Source: Straminergon stramineum | Taxonomy: Eukaryota > Streptophyta > Bryopsida > Hypnales > Calliergonaceae | Length of the DNA stretch: 64,000 nt | Direction of reading: 5' to 3' | Assembly (NCBI GenBank): GCA_963920665.1 | Contig: OY987263.1 | Coordinates: forward strand, 41,513,218-41,577,217 | Shown: in pieces, positions 34,801 through 47,112 of the stretch | How positions within the stretch are numbered: position 1 is the first letter of the stretch | How the letters are laid out: each line of letters opens with the position of its first letter | The notes under the pieces: generated by a model | The model's database searches: none | Told to the model about the DNA's origin: nothing | Seen by the model: only the letters and a program-made list of their open reading frames with translations | Position numbers and translations under genes: made by a program

Positions 34801-36902
34801 TACATGCTACAATTCCCCAATTCATTTACTTTGTATGTATTACTCATTTCCAAGTATTTTCAAGGTATCTTAGTTCTGACTGATTTGCAATGGCTTGTTT
34901 GGCAGCGGGGCTGGAGCATGCCAAGAAATGTGTCACGGAAATGGTTATCTGGCCTCTCCTACGCCCAGATATCTTCCAAGGTTGTCGTGCTCCTGGCAAA
35001 GGGCTCTTGCTTTTTGGCCCTCCTGTAAGTATGGCATTTCCCATTGACACTTCTTAATTTTGATACAACTTATCGGTAATTATGTTCTAGGGTTATCTTG
35101 TCATTCGTATCCTTAGTTTGCTGAAGGCAATTGGCTCTATATTTATCAGGGTACGGGAAAGACAATGATCGGAAAAGCAATTGCTGGAGAAGCGAAGGCG
35201 ACATTTTTCTCCATATCTGCCAGCTCTTTGACAAGCAAATGGGTAATCTTATTGCTGTACGGATTACTAGTTGTTCATCGTATATGTTCATCCCACAGAA
35301 AAGGAAATATTAATAGATCTTGAACAGGTTGCCCACACTAATGAATAGAGGTGCTGCTGTGGTGGAGTTGGGATTCATGCGAGCCTGAGTGTGTTGATAG
35401 GCTTGCTATACATCCATGGACTTGCTAATAATTTATTGGAGACGTCATTGGCAGATAGGTGAAGGTGAAAAGCTGGTCAGAGCCCTCTTTGGAGTTGCCA
35501 GTTGTCGTCAGCCTGCTGTGATTTTCATTGATGAGATTGACTCTTTGTTATCACAGGTAAGCAATTTAATTCTAAAAATCCTTTCAACAAAGCTTTCGCT
35601 TATTGACTGAACATTTTCACACTACTTTGATGCCCTGCACATTTATGCCATATCTAGTTTAGACCTCATACCGGTGCTTTCTGTCAATACAGCGAAAATC
35701 AGAAGGAGAACATGAGTCAAGTAGAAGATTGAAGACTCAATTTTTGATTGAGATGGAAGGTTGTGGAAGTGGTAACGAACAAATCCTTCTAATTGGTAAG
35801 TTTGGTCTTGTCCTTCTGTTTTATCTTCTTGGAAGACCTTCTGAAGCAATTTTATGTGCTTAACCTAAGAAAAGTTCTTGTGGATATATCTATACTAGGA
35901 TCTCTTATGTCATAAGTACTTACACGATGCACTGGCAGGATTACTTGATTTTAAATATATGTATTGAAAAATATATACCAACCTTACACCTTGTAATGAT
36001 GTAGTCCGTTTTAATCTTTTTGATGCTAAACAGGAGCAACAAATAGACCTCAAGAGCTTGATGAAGCTGCTCGGCGACGCCTTTCCAAGCGACTCTATAT
36101 TCCTCTACCTTCTCATGGTATTGCCTTGTACGCTCTGGCATTAGTTGGTAGAGTGTTTTGAGTTCATACACCAAAGCATACTTGCAATGTACTCGTGACC
36201 TGACTGGTTATCGTGTTTGGGTACAGAGGCAAGAGCGTGGATCATCCGCAGCCTTTTGCAAAGAGATGGGCTCCTTTCTTTGACAGATGAGGACGTCAGT
36301 TCTGTTTGTACAACCACAGATGGTAGGTACTTTGCGCCCATCATTCGGGTCACTGTTTTGTATCGAAATCAAAGGACCTAGCGGAACTGGGCATTTTATG
36401 AAGTAAAATTGGCGTCACTCACTCTAGACATGATGTTCTTCTGCTAAAGAGGGGTTTCGTGGTTCTGCAGGTTATTCTGGCTCAGATATGAAAAATCTTG
36501 TTAAGGAGGCGTCAATGGGTCCCCTAAGAGAACTTCTAATGCAGGGCAAAGATATTAGCAGCATTAGTCAACATGATATGAGGCCTATTTCCTTACAGGT
36601 TGGATACCATTTGTTGAACCTGGTCGTGTGTGAGGATGTAGTGACGATGTTCATAAGAACATTAACTTAACCGTATGATAGTTCTATCTTGCCTACTTGG
36701 CTTATCGCAAAGTTCTAGTGTGTTACTTCCATTGCTGTTGATTCTCTTTGACCTTTTGAATATGCTGTTGAAATGACATTTGTGGTGGTTAATCTTGCAG
36801 GACTTCATCAATGCTTTACAACAAGTTCGGCCTTCTGTTTCTCCTAATGAACTTGGGATGTATGAAGACTGGAATCGGCAATTTGGTAGTCTGGCTCTGT
36901 AG
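31863..36902 (+). CDS. FIGL1: Fidgetin-like 1 (FIGL1) AAA ATPase, 14 exons
   Basis: Exons: 31863-32134, 32653-32785, 32972-33179, 33439-33746, 34047-34303, 34606-34733, 34906-35024, 35150-35242, 35455-35556, 35693-35795, 36034-36117, 36227-36322, 36471-36598, 36801-36902. All borders are GT-AG, phases agree, and the product is 710 residues, near the usual FIGL1 size. FIGL1 is a nuclear unfoldase-like ATPase that removes RAD51/DMC1 from DNA and limits meiotic crossovers in plants. Visible parts: N-terminal helical region; [15 protein letters not shown]; basic NLS-like KRKPEKFKK (267-275); RAD51-binding FxxA motif FVTA (300-303); Walker A GPPGTGKT (473-480); Walker B VIFIDEID (528-535); sensor [16 protein letters not shown] (575-590) with arginine finger; and the Vps4-like C-terminal tail ending [10 protein letters not shown]. 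The start ATG has context AAAAATGGGG; upstream in-frame opening uses only GTG. Identification is firm. Confidence 0.95.
33724..33746 (+). other. RAD51-binding FxxA motif of FIGL1
   Basis: The end of exon 4 encodes SFVTAKQKL. The F-x-x-A pattern in front of K-Q/E-x-L is the RAD51-interacting motif described in the FRBD region of animal FIGNL1, so RAD51/DMC1 binding is likely to be kept. Confidence 0.6.
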
Positions 36903-38096
36903 ACAGTTCGTGAGTTGATCTGGCACTTCTCCACTTCCGCATTTTGTAAGAAAATTCTTTTGATTAATTGTAACGCAATTGACTAATTGGCAAATTTTGC
37001 GTTCAAGTTGGAACTTCTGAACAGACTAGAAGTGCGCCCTTCAAATTTCAAATCAGTAGAGGCTCCTTTCAGAAAGATTGTTCCCAGGTTGAGCAGCATT
37101 AATTACACGTGAGTGCAAAGGATGCCAATGAGGATACTTCCAATCTTTGTAACAGTTCAGGTGACTCTGCTTAGCACTTTTTTCCCTTGCTCTGTAAGTC
37201 TGGCCAAAATTTATTTCTACACCAAATATTAGATACCCCATTCAGAAGCTTTCCATAAGATCTGAGCTAACTACCATTCAAATAAGCATTTGAGCATGGT
37301 TCATAGAAGTAAGTTGCTGTTCTGTAGAAATGTATAAAAGTCTTGTGACAGTTTTACAGGAATAATCTCACCTGCCTCATCGTAGATGAGCCACCAAAGT
37401 ACTCACAAAAAGTAAGAAAACCTTCAAACCTGCTATTGACATACATGTGCAAGGTAGGAGGTGCTTAATCTGTCCATGCTCTTGGAGTTGCCTCCATGAT
37501 TAAACCATGTGGTGTGACTGAGGATGTAGAATAGAGTGGTATTGTTATCAGGACAATCTGCCTCGTAGTTGGGCATTTTTTGACACAGTTGGAGATGATA
37601 TATGGATTATATCATAATGCTTATTCAATGTCAAAGTTTTATGTATTATACTTGTGGGCTAAGGTGGGCTCTTACATGTAAGCTTATCCCCTGGGGCCAC
37701 TTTTAATTCTCAGTCTTATTTTTGGGCGCCCCTTGCATGCCAATAATGAACCCTTGCTCGACTCTGCCATGTTTTTTAACCAACTGGTGTTTGATGGACT
37801 GGAGGCTCAATGGTTTGATCTCCAATTTGGCAACATGCCATCTTTGGGGTTCCAGTCCCCATGGCCTCCAAGCAAGCTACTATGGTCTGGATCCTCCTCA
37901 CTGAGGCCTTATGCTGTGCAACATTTGGATTGCAAGATACCAATCAATTTTCCAGCTTGTGACATGGGACCACAATGCCATCACCCACTGCATTTGGTAA
38001 GGCTTCATGGACCAACTTATGGGTGTGGTGCTTGGTTGAAAACCCTTTTATGATTGCCAGCTCTACTCAGCAAGTTTTCAGGAAATTTGATGCCTA
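36903..38096. other. 3' flank of FIGL1 and intergenic, no clear gene
   Basis: The first few hundred bases are probably 3' untranslated region. A frame of about 106 codons at 37733-38053 (+) sits in GC-richer DNA and resembles no known protein; it is left unassigned. Confidence 0.4.
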
Positions 38097-39022
38097 ACCC
38101 CAAAATGACCTTGAGGACATAATCTGTCCCCGAGCATTCTCAGTAGAATAATGAAAAATCACTGGCAAATTTGTGAAAACTTTCAACTACATAATGGTGA
38201 GGCTTTGAATGCTGAACAATAATATACTTGTACATCACACAGCTGATGTGTGTTGGATTTTCCAAGGCCAAATTGCCTAGATAGGGTTCCATTACAAGAC
38301 AAGAGTACACAGATGGAGGGTCCCAGGTCATTGGCTTGTGACCTGGAGAAAGACCTTGTCGGGTGTGCCATCCTTCGCCACTCCTGCAGATTCATGTGAT
38401 AGCTCATGTAATCTGCATCTTTTTCCATGCCATATATGCTTGCTTCCGCTGCAACCACCCTTCCCATCACTAGGTTGCCCTCATTATGCCTTGCAAAATG
38501 ATCCTAAAAGCAAACAAACTGTCCATTTCCAAGGAAATTTAGTTCAACAATTCACTATTGTTGTCCATATTGTATTCACTGTCAGGATTAGCTTCTTTCA
38601 TTCCCCATTTTTTTTAATAAATAACTGACATTTGCACCCTGACAGCCTGAACTTTGGCATCATTGTGAGCAAATTATCTTGTCTGCATTGCTAGGTTTTT
38701 TTATTCCACTGGCTCTACATCTGATTCCCTACTGTAAATAAAATGGCATCTCAATCCATTATATATTTGACCTACAGCATCCTTTAAAGTTTCCCAACCT
38801 TCAACAAAATTCGCGCGTTGGCAATTGTGTACAGTAGAAATCAGGTGAATCTGGTGAACTTTGGTGAATCATTCAGGGTGGCAAAAAAATTCTGCATGAT
38901 CCTTCAAGATGGATATGGTTACATCTTCAACAATCGTCACTTCACTAATTCTAAAATTTCAATTATGTTTGCTTCTCTGACACGGCTCAGACATTCAATA
39001 AATCCTAGGGTCATTTTGGGGT
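38097..39022. mobile_element. T1-like inverted-repeat element, copy 7 (926 bp)
   Basis: Ends are ACCCCAAAATGACC (14 of 14 bases mirrored), next to TA at 38095-38096 and 39023-39024. The ends differ from most T1 copies in CAAAAT for CTAAA, so this is a subfamily. A palindrome GGACATAATCTGTCC lies just inside the left end. Confidence 0.65.
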
Positions 39023-39079
39023 TAAGGGAGCCACACCTAATTTCGACTGCTTCTTAAAACCGACCAATCCATGTTCTTG

Positions 39080-39305
39080 CCTATCATGTACTCCCATTAT
39101 TCATAAGAGTCTATGGTTGGTTTTAGAAACAACTATTTTCAGCACTTAGAAAATTCATAGTTTATTCATATGGTGTCCAAATTCCAAAAAATGCATTCTA
39201 AGAGAATCTAGAATTATCTTTTGATTGCTGACAAGATTTTATAAAAAGTTTTTCAATATAATATTGGGAACCATGTTGAATTGCTTATTTGGTGTATTTT
39301 AGGTG
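39080..39305 (+). repeat. Dispersed repeat C2, copy 1
   Basis: Collinear with 61150-61378: GTACTCCCAT-ATTCATAAGAG, GTTGGTTTTAGAAACA, AAAATTCATAGTTTATTC, AATGCATTCTAAGA, TTTTTCAATATAATA and TGTTGAATTGC all recur in order. Confidence 0.8.
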
Positions 39306-39334
39306 TAGTTACTATAGTGATATTTATCTTTGCT

Positions 39335-39500
39335 TATCTATACATAACATTGTATACATAGCCAATGGTCCTCTAGACACTAGGAAGGTATTATGCTTTG
39401 CTAGATGCTTGGAAGGGACTTATCAATCAATTCAAGGATTGGGGATGGTTGAGGAGCCATATAAGATAATTTGGTTCACTGTAGGGATCCCCTTCTCAAG
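39335..39500 (-). repeat. Dispersed repeats F2 (copy 3) and F1 fragment
   Basis: The minus strand of 39335-39425 matches 10175-10265 (CCAAGCATCTAG, AATACCTTCC). The adjacent 39455-39500 (GGTTCACTGTAGGGATCCCC) matches the plus strand of 5165-5200. Two repeat families are thus joined here. Confidence 0.45.
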
Positions 39501-41725
39501 AATGCAAAAGGGACTCTTGCTTGTATGAGAGCTCCCAATAGTTTATCATGGAGCAAATCCCACCCTCTCATGGGGATTGGATAGCTTTGGTTACTTGCTA
39601 GGTGTGTTTTGCCCCAATCCATGCTTGTGTGGTTGTATTTTCATTCTTGTCCATTAATCCCTAAAAGATTTTAGCACCAATGGTCCCAAAGTAGGTTTAG
39701 GGTAATTAACCAAGAGGCTATACCCGTGTGTATAGGGAGGCTATTTATGTGACATGCTATTGCATTGGTAAAAGTTGTTTGATACATCTGAAGAGAAAAT
39801 GTAGAATTTTGCATTTTTTTTCTTTGGTAAAGTAAGAGTTTTGACAAGCATAAAAATTGAGTACATCACACATGGCTATTTCTCATCATTTTTCGAGGCT
39901 CCAATTGCTAAGTGGTACAAGAATATGTCAAACAATAGCAATTTGGGGGGGAAGGCCATAGAAATGTGTTCACTTTGAAATCTACTTAAATGCTCATTTC
40001 TTTCAATTGTTTGTTGATTAATATGTTTTTCAGCACAATATAAGTCACACATTTACAACTCATAACTTTCACTAAGTAGGGAATATAACCCTACTTGCTA
40101 TAAGCAAGATTGTCAAATTGCTGGGCTAGTGTTCTATATACAAATGCACCACCTTAGAAATACAACTTAGAGTAAAGAGTAAATGAAGAAGTTATAGAAG
40201 GTTCCCACAAGTTGATGGTACCTACACTCCATCTTGTATAAGTGTGCATTAGAAAACACATCCTAGTACAAACCTTCAATGTCAAGGTAACACTTTGGAC
40301 TTGAGCTCCAAAACATGCATAATTTTATAAAAATTAAAGAAAGAAATGAAGAAGAGGAGGATACTAATGAAGTGGCGTGAGATCAAACATCTTCGTACTA
40401 GCCAACTTTCCTAGCACTTTTCTACAACACTTTTCCACTTAAAAGTTGTTTCGGAGTTTTAGTCAAGGCGCCATTGCAAAATCATATTACTAAAACCCTA
40501 TACTTACCCCAAGACAAATACCTCACAACAACAAAAAAAATTTGCAAAAGCAAAAGCAAGGAGTAGGAAGAACAAATAGTACAAATGCATGTCATTGCAA
40601 GTAAACAATCATGGTTTAAAATCATGAAGAAGATGGTCAACATTCACCATTCCAACACTACCACAATTGTAGCATTTCCATTTTCCAACCACCCTCATTG
40701 AATCCCAGCCTCCATTTTCCAATTGCAATGAATGCAAAGAGACACAAATCTCCAAGACTTTCAAAGCAACAAGGAAGTGGTGCATATAAATTTAGAAAAT
40801 GCCAACTCCTACATTGAAAGGGACACAAGAGGGATTAAGTTTTTGAAATATTAGTTAATTAACTATGATTACTAATTGAGAGCTTCCAAAGCATTAATTT
40901 CAAGGAGCAACACTGCAACAAAAGGCACTACGATGCCATGATGGCAAGTAAATGTGTACTAGTACACATATACATACTACATTAACTAATGAAGCTACAT
41001 GAGGAGAGACGATGTTGCTAATACAATAGAGATGTAGTGGTGGAGTATCCTACCCCCCTTGCGAAATGCATGGCTTTGATGTGGTTGTTGGGCAAAGAAT
41101 TAATGGCCTTGGGTGAAGTTTAGTAAGCAAATGTTCAAAGCCCAAACAAGCGAATGCTAATGGCCAAACTAATAGCCAAACTACTGAAGAAAGACTTTGG
41201 GAAAACTCATTCTTGGGGGAATTTCTTAAATGTACATTTAGCGCATGAAAACATTAAGTAGAAATTGAGCACAATTTACAACCAATTTGGGGAGTACTAA
41301 CTTAGCACTTCTCATATAGTGTAGATACTATTGCAACTTCTAAGTACAAAGACCATTTGCACATAGTAAAAATTGTAAAGTTTTTCATAAAATTTACAAC
41401 CCCTCTCCCATTTGTTCAAAAATCAAGACATTAGAAGTGCCACTACTAGTGGATTCACGCCTCGAGTCACACTTGCAATATCCAATTGGGCATATTGATG
41501 AACTTAGTGGTTCTTATACTAGTTATTTCAAGTGTTTTTTTTATTGATGAATTACAAAGCAAGACAACACTGATATTCTCTTGACTTAGTAATATTGGCT
41601 AGAAATAATGTCCTACATTATTGGTACAACAATAATTACAACTAGGTGGTCAAATTTTGCTCATTTTTTCCTATAAAAATCAAAATGTAAAATCAATAGG
41701 CTAGAGCTTTGACATTGCACTTGCT

Positions 41726-41760
<35 letters not shown>

Positions 41761-43409
41761 TTTCAAAGTAAGGTTGAAAAAATAAGAAAATAAAATTCAT
41801 GACTTGTTTTCTATTTTCTATAATGTTCAGTGAAAAAAATACTTTGAAATTCAATATCTTACCCTTTTGCATTAGAGGGTTGTAAAATCTATTAAGCATG
41901 TACACATTCACATGCAAGACCTTCTTGATAGTATAAAGTATTGACTTGGTCCAATTGTTGCAAAGATCCAAGGTGCCATCACAAAACAAAGAATACAAAA
42001 CATTTGTCTTAAATTGTCTAGATTAGTAAGCCATTTGTTGTTGCTTCAACTATGATGGCCTCTAATATGTTTTTAAGTATCATATTTTGGAATTTTTTGA
42101 AAGTATTGCCATTGTTGTTGTCACAATTAAGGTAGGAATCTCATTAATACATAATAGTATATGTAAAGAGAAATATAGATCTATAGAAGAAATTGCCCAC
42201 CCACTCATTTTAATTTTTTTTGGTAGAAAGAGAAATGAAAAACAATTGAATGACAATTTCAATTGTAAATTGTAAATTTTTGACTTAGAATGAATTAGAT
42301 AAATTTTTCCAAAGTAAAAGGTGCATAGGTCTCTATTGATGTTCATAGATTACAACAATGATCAATTACAATTCGACTTTGAATAGAGCAAATCAATCCA
42401 AAAATTGATGAATAGGGTACTTAGGATGTTCATGAAAGTTCCATGAATCACCATCAATAGAGTGTCAAAAATAGACCAACACACATGTGACCCTCCCTAT
42501 TGTAGAGCCTTGACAATTCACTACTTTAGTGCTATGATGCTTCCAAAGTCAACTAGCAAATTTAAGATAGCATTAATGAGTGATAAACGACCCATAATTG
42601 TAGTCCCTAGTGATTGCTCATTGTCCTAAGTTGCACACTTAAAATCAATTTTTTTCCTTCTCAAAACATAGTCCATTTTATCAACCATCTGCATTGTTTT
42701 TAGTCCTTTTTTAAGGTCAATTATGTATGCTCAAGCAATTTTCAAGCCTCCTACTCTAAAACATGCATGTTGGTTTTAAATCACATTTATAGCTAGCTTT
42801 TGCAATTTTCTAGAACAAAATATTTTGAAATTATCTACTGATCTTAAGTGTGTTTGAATTTTGAAATTGGTAAAACCATAAACATATATCATTACCTTTT
42901 AAAAGAATTCTAATGATGCAAAAAAACCCTCCATCCAATCTTTGGTCTAACTTGAGCTAAATTCCCTTTTTGACTTTATTTCTATATTGTGATTTCAAAT
43001 TTCTGGACTTCAACATTTCTCACTAAGAGTTAAAATAGTATGAAATTTTTAGTTTGTACACCCTCTCTTCTAACACTATCAAGTGTACTGTGATCCTTGT
43101 CATTTACAAATTGCAAGAGTTTGAAGTGCTATCAAAAAATAAAAACATGAAATTTGATAGTTTAGTTGTAAAAGCTTCTATTTTTTCTTTGTTGATTTTT
43201 CTTCCATTATTGTACCATCTACTTTTATACTAAATGAAATATTTTATTTTCAATTAAATAAAGTTTTTTCTACAAAATTCTTCATCTATATTTGTTCTGT
43301 AATAAATCCAACTATAGAATCATTTCATTTCATTAAATTTGTTTCACATACATCCTCCAAAATTTTAGAGATAAAAGTCCCACTTATTGTAAATTTACTA
43401 ACATGCTTA
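39501..43409. other. AT-rich intergenic, no gene seen
   Basis: No protein-like frame is recognised. Apart from the dinucleotide repeat at 41728-41757 the stretch appears to be decayed repeat DNA. Confidence 0.45.
41728..41757. repeat. TA dinucleotide microsatellite
   Basis: About 14 consecutive TA units. Confidence 0.85.
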
Positions 43410-44271
43410 ACCCCCTAAAGATTTTTGACTATTTTTTCACCAAAAATGCTCCAAAGCTATGATTTCTAACACAAGTACCAAATTTTAGAATAAAAAACAT
43501 TTTTGGATACATGTAACCATAGGATCTTGTAACATGATGGTTTGAGAAGATGTGGAAATTTTTTCAGAAATTTCCACTACATAGATTGCAAGATTTAGTG
43601 TTTGAGTTGACAATAATCCTTTTTTTGGCCAAGTGATAAATTTCAAGGTGGCATAGGTATGAAAAAATGTCCAAAATGGTAGTGCTTCTTCAGATTCACT
43701 ATTCAAGTCAAGTTGAATGCATGCTTAGAAAAATTCAGATCATTTAGAATTGTACAACATATTGGAAAAAATTGTAATTAGAAAGAAGTAGAAAATGATT
43801 CAAAATATACTAAATTGTAATAAAAAATTTACATTCTATGATTTGATTTGATTTTCCAAAAAAATGGAAAATTGAGTTAAATAAAAGACTTCAAAGTTTA
43901 TTTTAGAGTAGAGAATCCATACTACCTGTAAACTAAAATTCCTCATAACTTTCATCTCATTAATCAAAATGGAATGATTCAAAGCTTTCCACATACATAA
44001 AAATCTAGAAAACCAATGTCAAATTTTTATTTTTGAAAAAGTGATTCTTAAAGAATTTTTTGTGAGCTGCCTGACAAGCAATGAAAATTACATATCATGC
44101 AATAACTTTTTAACCATGGAGTCAAAAATTATGAAAATTGTCAGGCCTTAAAACTAATCCTTGGGCACATGCTGTGTGAAATTTTCAAAGAAATAGAATA
44201 AAATTTCCATTCTTAGTGAATTGTCCAAAATCGTTATATTGCCAAAAAACACAATTTAGTGTTTTAGGGGT
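43410..44271. mobile_element. T1 inverted-repeat element, copy 8 (862 bp)
   Basis: Left end ACCCCCTAAAG, inverted right end ACCCCTAAAAC, flanked by TA at 43408-43409 and 44272-44273. Its two halves align with 3756-4150 and 4740-5020 of copy 2. Core phrases CATAACTTTCATCTCATTAA and AATGGAATGATTCAAAGC occur near 43945-43990. Confidence 0.65.
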
Positions 44272-44273
44272 TA

Positions 44274-45700
44274 CATTTCAAAAGGTAGTTATTTCTAGCC
44301 ATTCTAAAAGAAAAGTTCTATCTCAAGATTTTAAAAATACAAAATGTATGTCCATGACTTTTGCAATTTAGTCAATATCAATGTTAAAAATTGGGTTGAG
44401 AGTATATGAAAAGAAATCTAAACAAAAAAAATTTTCATTTTTACCTTTAAAAATTTATAAAATAGAAGGTGGTACTTGATGAAAGGAAAACCTATATCAC
44501 TAATTACTTTGACAAGAAATTGTGAATTATTAATTCGAATGGTCAAATGTTTTAGTAAACAAGAGGTATGATGTTTTTTTTGTTTTTCTTTTTTAAATTT
44601 TCAAAATTGAATTTAAAAAACAACTTTATATATTTTTTTCTACCTTCATTGTCCACAAAATAAAACTCCTCATAACTTTCACCTCATTATTTGGAATTGA
44701 ATAGTTCAAATTTTATTTTGGGGTTTATTAATCTACTATAGGATTTTTAGTAGGTATCAATATTGAGATTATTTTGATTATTTTTCCTTGGTTGGTTTGT
44801 AGAGAAGAATTCAAAGTCCCTTCATTTCTTGACTTTGCAGGGTAAATCTTAGGGGTCATTGCCTTTATAGATAGTTTAAAGTGAGAAGAGGTCACAAAGC
44901 GTTCAATCTATAGTTTCAAAATATTTTTTAAACTATAACATCTCATAATGCGAGTTTTATTTTAGATGATTGGCTATAAGCCTTCAACCTAAAGGTCCTT
45001 GGAATTTACATTAGGCACTTCCTTCTAGCTTGGACCAAATTTAAGGGGACTCAAGGATTTTGCAATTTTATTACCACTACAAAAAAAAAGTGTGATCAAT
45101 GTCATTCTATTCATTTGACTAAAAAATTTCAAATGTAAAGTTATATTCCTTGGTCCTTTTCATTTTTGAAACTCTCTTTCAAAGAATCTTGCTCATGACA
45201 ACTTCTTGGCTCTATTATAAAGAGAGAATTTTACTCAAAAAAACAATCAATGCTAACTTACTAAGACTCTAAATGCAGTGTTGAATGTTTCAAAACAAAT
45301 TAAAATAAAATAAATACAACGGAAGTTTTGTGGCTAGTCTATAATACCATAAAACAATATTGTCAAACTATTGAGAGATGTTTTTGTTGACCTCACATAT
45401 CTACAAGCACCTCCATTGTAAAAAGGGTTGAACTTGCCAAGTCTAAGGTTGGGGGCTCTAGTAGACAAGCTTATTGCAAGCACCCGTTGATGTCTTGTTG
45501 CACTATGCTATGCACATCTCCTATGCTTTGGCTATTCCATTGTCCAACCTTCCTAGCAAATTGATCAACAACACTAGAGTGTGAGCCTAGAAATTCAAGC
45601 CTATAAACTTTAAACCTAGGTTCTGTAACCCTAGAGCTTAGGACAAAAAAACTAGAATTTTTCAAATTATTCTCTTTAATTTTAGAAAAAGATGTCTATT
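44274..45700. other. AT-rich intergenic with a diverged T1 core; no gene seen
   Basis: CATAACTTTCACCTCATTAT at about 44670 and the following GGAATTGAATAG match the T1 core, so this is probably a decayed copy without recognisable ends. Confidence 0.4.
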
Positions 45701-45770
45701 GTTATGTAATATTATTATTTTAGAAAAAATTTATCTACAATAGAAGAAAAACATGTCTGGCACAACCGGC

Positions 45771-46870
45771 TACTATGCAACTAGTGTCCTATACAACTAT
45801 CCTGTGATTGTAATCCTCTCTATTAGCATCAAATTTAACATAATTGTTTTATGTTGTTGTTTTACAACATTGATACATTGTTTTAGATTCAAAGTAGTCA
45901 GTTTATACTATTGCAAAAAACAACTAGGAAAAGATTGCAACTATAAAATGACCGTATATAGTTGTTTCCTAGTCTCTTTCTAGTTGTTTCCTAGTTGCTT
46001 ACTAGTCATACACTAGTTGTTTCTTAGTCATTTCCTATAGTGCTAGGAAATTCAGCTTTTCCGTTGATTTGGTTGCATAGATTTGATTCACTTTTCTCTT
46101 GATTTAGAGAGTAATTTGTTGATTTGGATAGAAATCAATAGAAAAGTGAACCAAATGAATGCAACCAAATCAACAAAAACATTGAATTTTCTAGTAGTGA
46201 AGCTAGTTGTTTCCTACTCGCTATTAAGTTGTACACTAGTTGTTTTTTAGTCATATTTTAGTTGTTTTCTAGTTGCTTCCAAAGTTCATTCCCATTGCCT
46301 AATATCAATTGTCCCATATCAATTGTAATGAGTACCATTAGGTTTGACATATAATACTTGAAAGTTGTTATAGCCTTATGCAATGAATTTTGTTGATAGA
46401 ATTCTAAGATTTCTACAATTTCTAGAATTGTATGATATGTAGATTTCTATAGAATATAGATATCTACAATCTATAGAAATCAAAAAATATTTAAAATCCT
46501 CGAAATTTTAAAATCTATAAAATTGTAAGATATCTTAAACCAATGAAATCTATTGAATATTTGATTTTTTTAAATGTGGGAAGAAGGTAGATCTGAATCT
46601 AGAAAAAGGTAGATTTTGAATTTAAAAATTTTAAAAAAAGGTAGTTCTGAAATTCAAAATCTAGAAATAAGGTAGATACAAAATTCTGAAATCTACAAAT
46701 CATTCAGATTAATATTTTAAAATCTACAAATCTACAAGTCATAAACAAGTTGTATACAAGGCATGACTTTTGCAATTGTTGCACCTTATTCCTAGATTTT
46801 AGGGTGTCCATTGAGACTACAAGTCTTTAGATTATCACTAGTCACAAACTAGTCACAAGTGTCCTACGCA
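45771..46870. repeat. Repeat domain built on CTAGTTGTTTC-type units
   Basis: CTAGTTGTTTCCTAGT and variants recur at 45958-46040 and 46203-46290, on either side of a foldback. Similar phrases near both margins (CAACTAGTGTCCTATACAAC at about 45778, CACAAGTGTCCTACGCAAC at about 46853) hint that the whole 1.1 kb is one element. Confidence 0.5.
46038..46199. mobile_element. Foldback element, ~160 bp
   Basis: The arm CTAGGAAATTCAGC...GTTGATTTGGTTGCAT...TTCACTTTTCTCTTGAT is mirrored by ATCAATAGAAAAGTGAACC...ATGCAACCAAATCAAC...GAATTTTCTAG, about 60 bp per arm at roughly 85 percent, with a ~30 bp loop. It splits the CTAGTTGTTTC array. Confidence 0.7.
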
Positions 46871-46917
46871 ACTAAAAAACCAGTTGCAAACTGTAGTGCA
46901 AAATCCTTCATTTTCTT

Positions 46918-47112
46918 CTACACTAAATAGGGGTATTATGGGGACCAAAAAATTAAAGGGATTGATTGTAGAAAATTGCAGATCTTTGAAACATGATGTA
47001 CATCCCCCGGACACTTCAATAACTACTAATGTGCAATAAAGGTAGATATTTGTATAGTGTAGAATGTTGATTAATTAGTGTGGGTCCTCTTAATACCCCT
47101 ATTCAGTTGTAG
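46918..47112. mobile_element. Short inverted-repeat element, ~195 bp
   Basis: Ends CTACACTAAATAGGGGTATT and the inverted CTACAACTGAATAGGGGTAT, continuing into GGACC on both sides, give ~30 bp terminal inverted repeats around a ~130 bp unique centre. MITE-like, class unknown. Confidence 0.65.

Noticed and set aside
37733..38053. 106-codon frame downstream of FIGL1 as a gene
   Set aside because: No domain or splice structure supports it.
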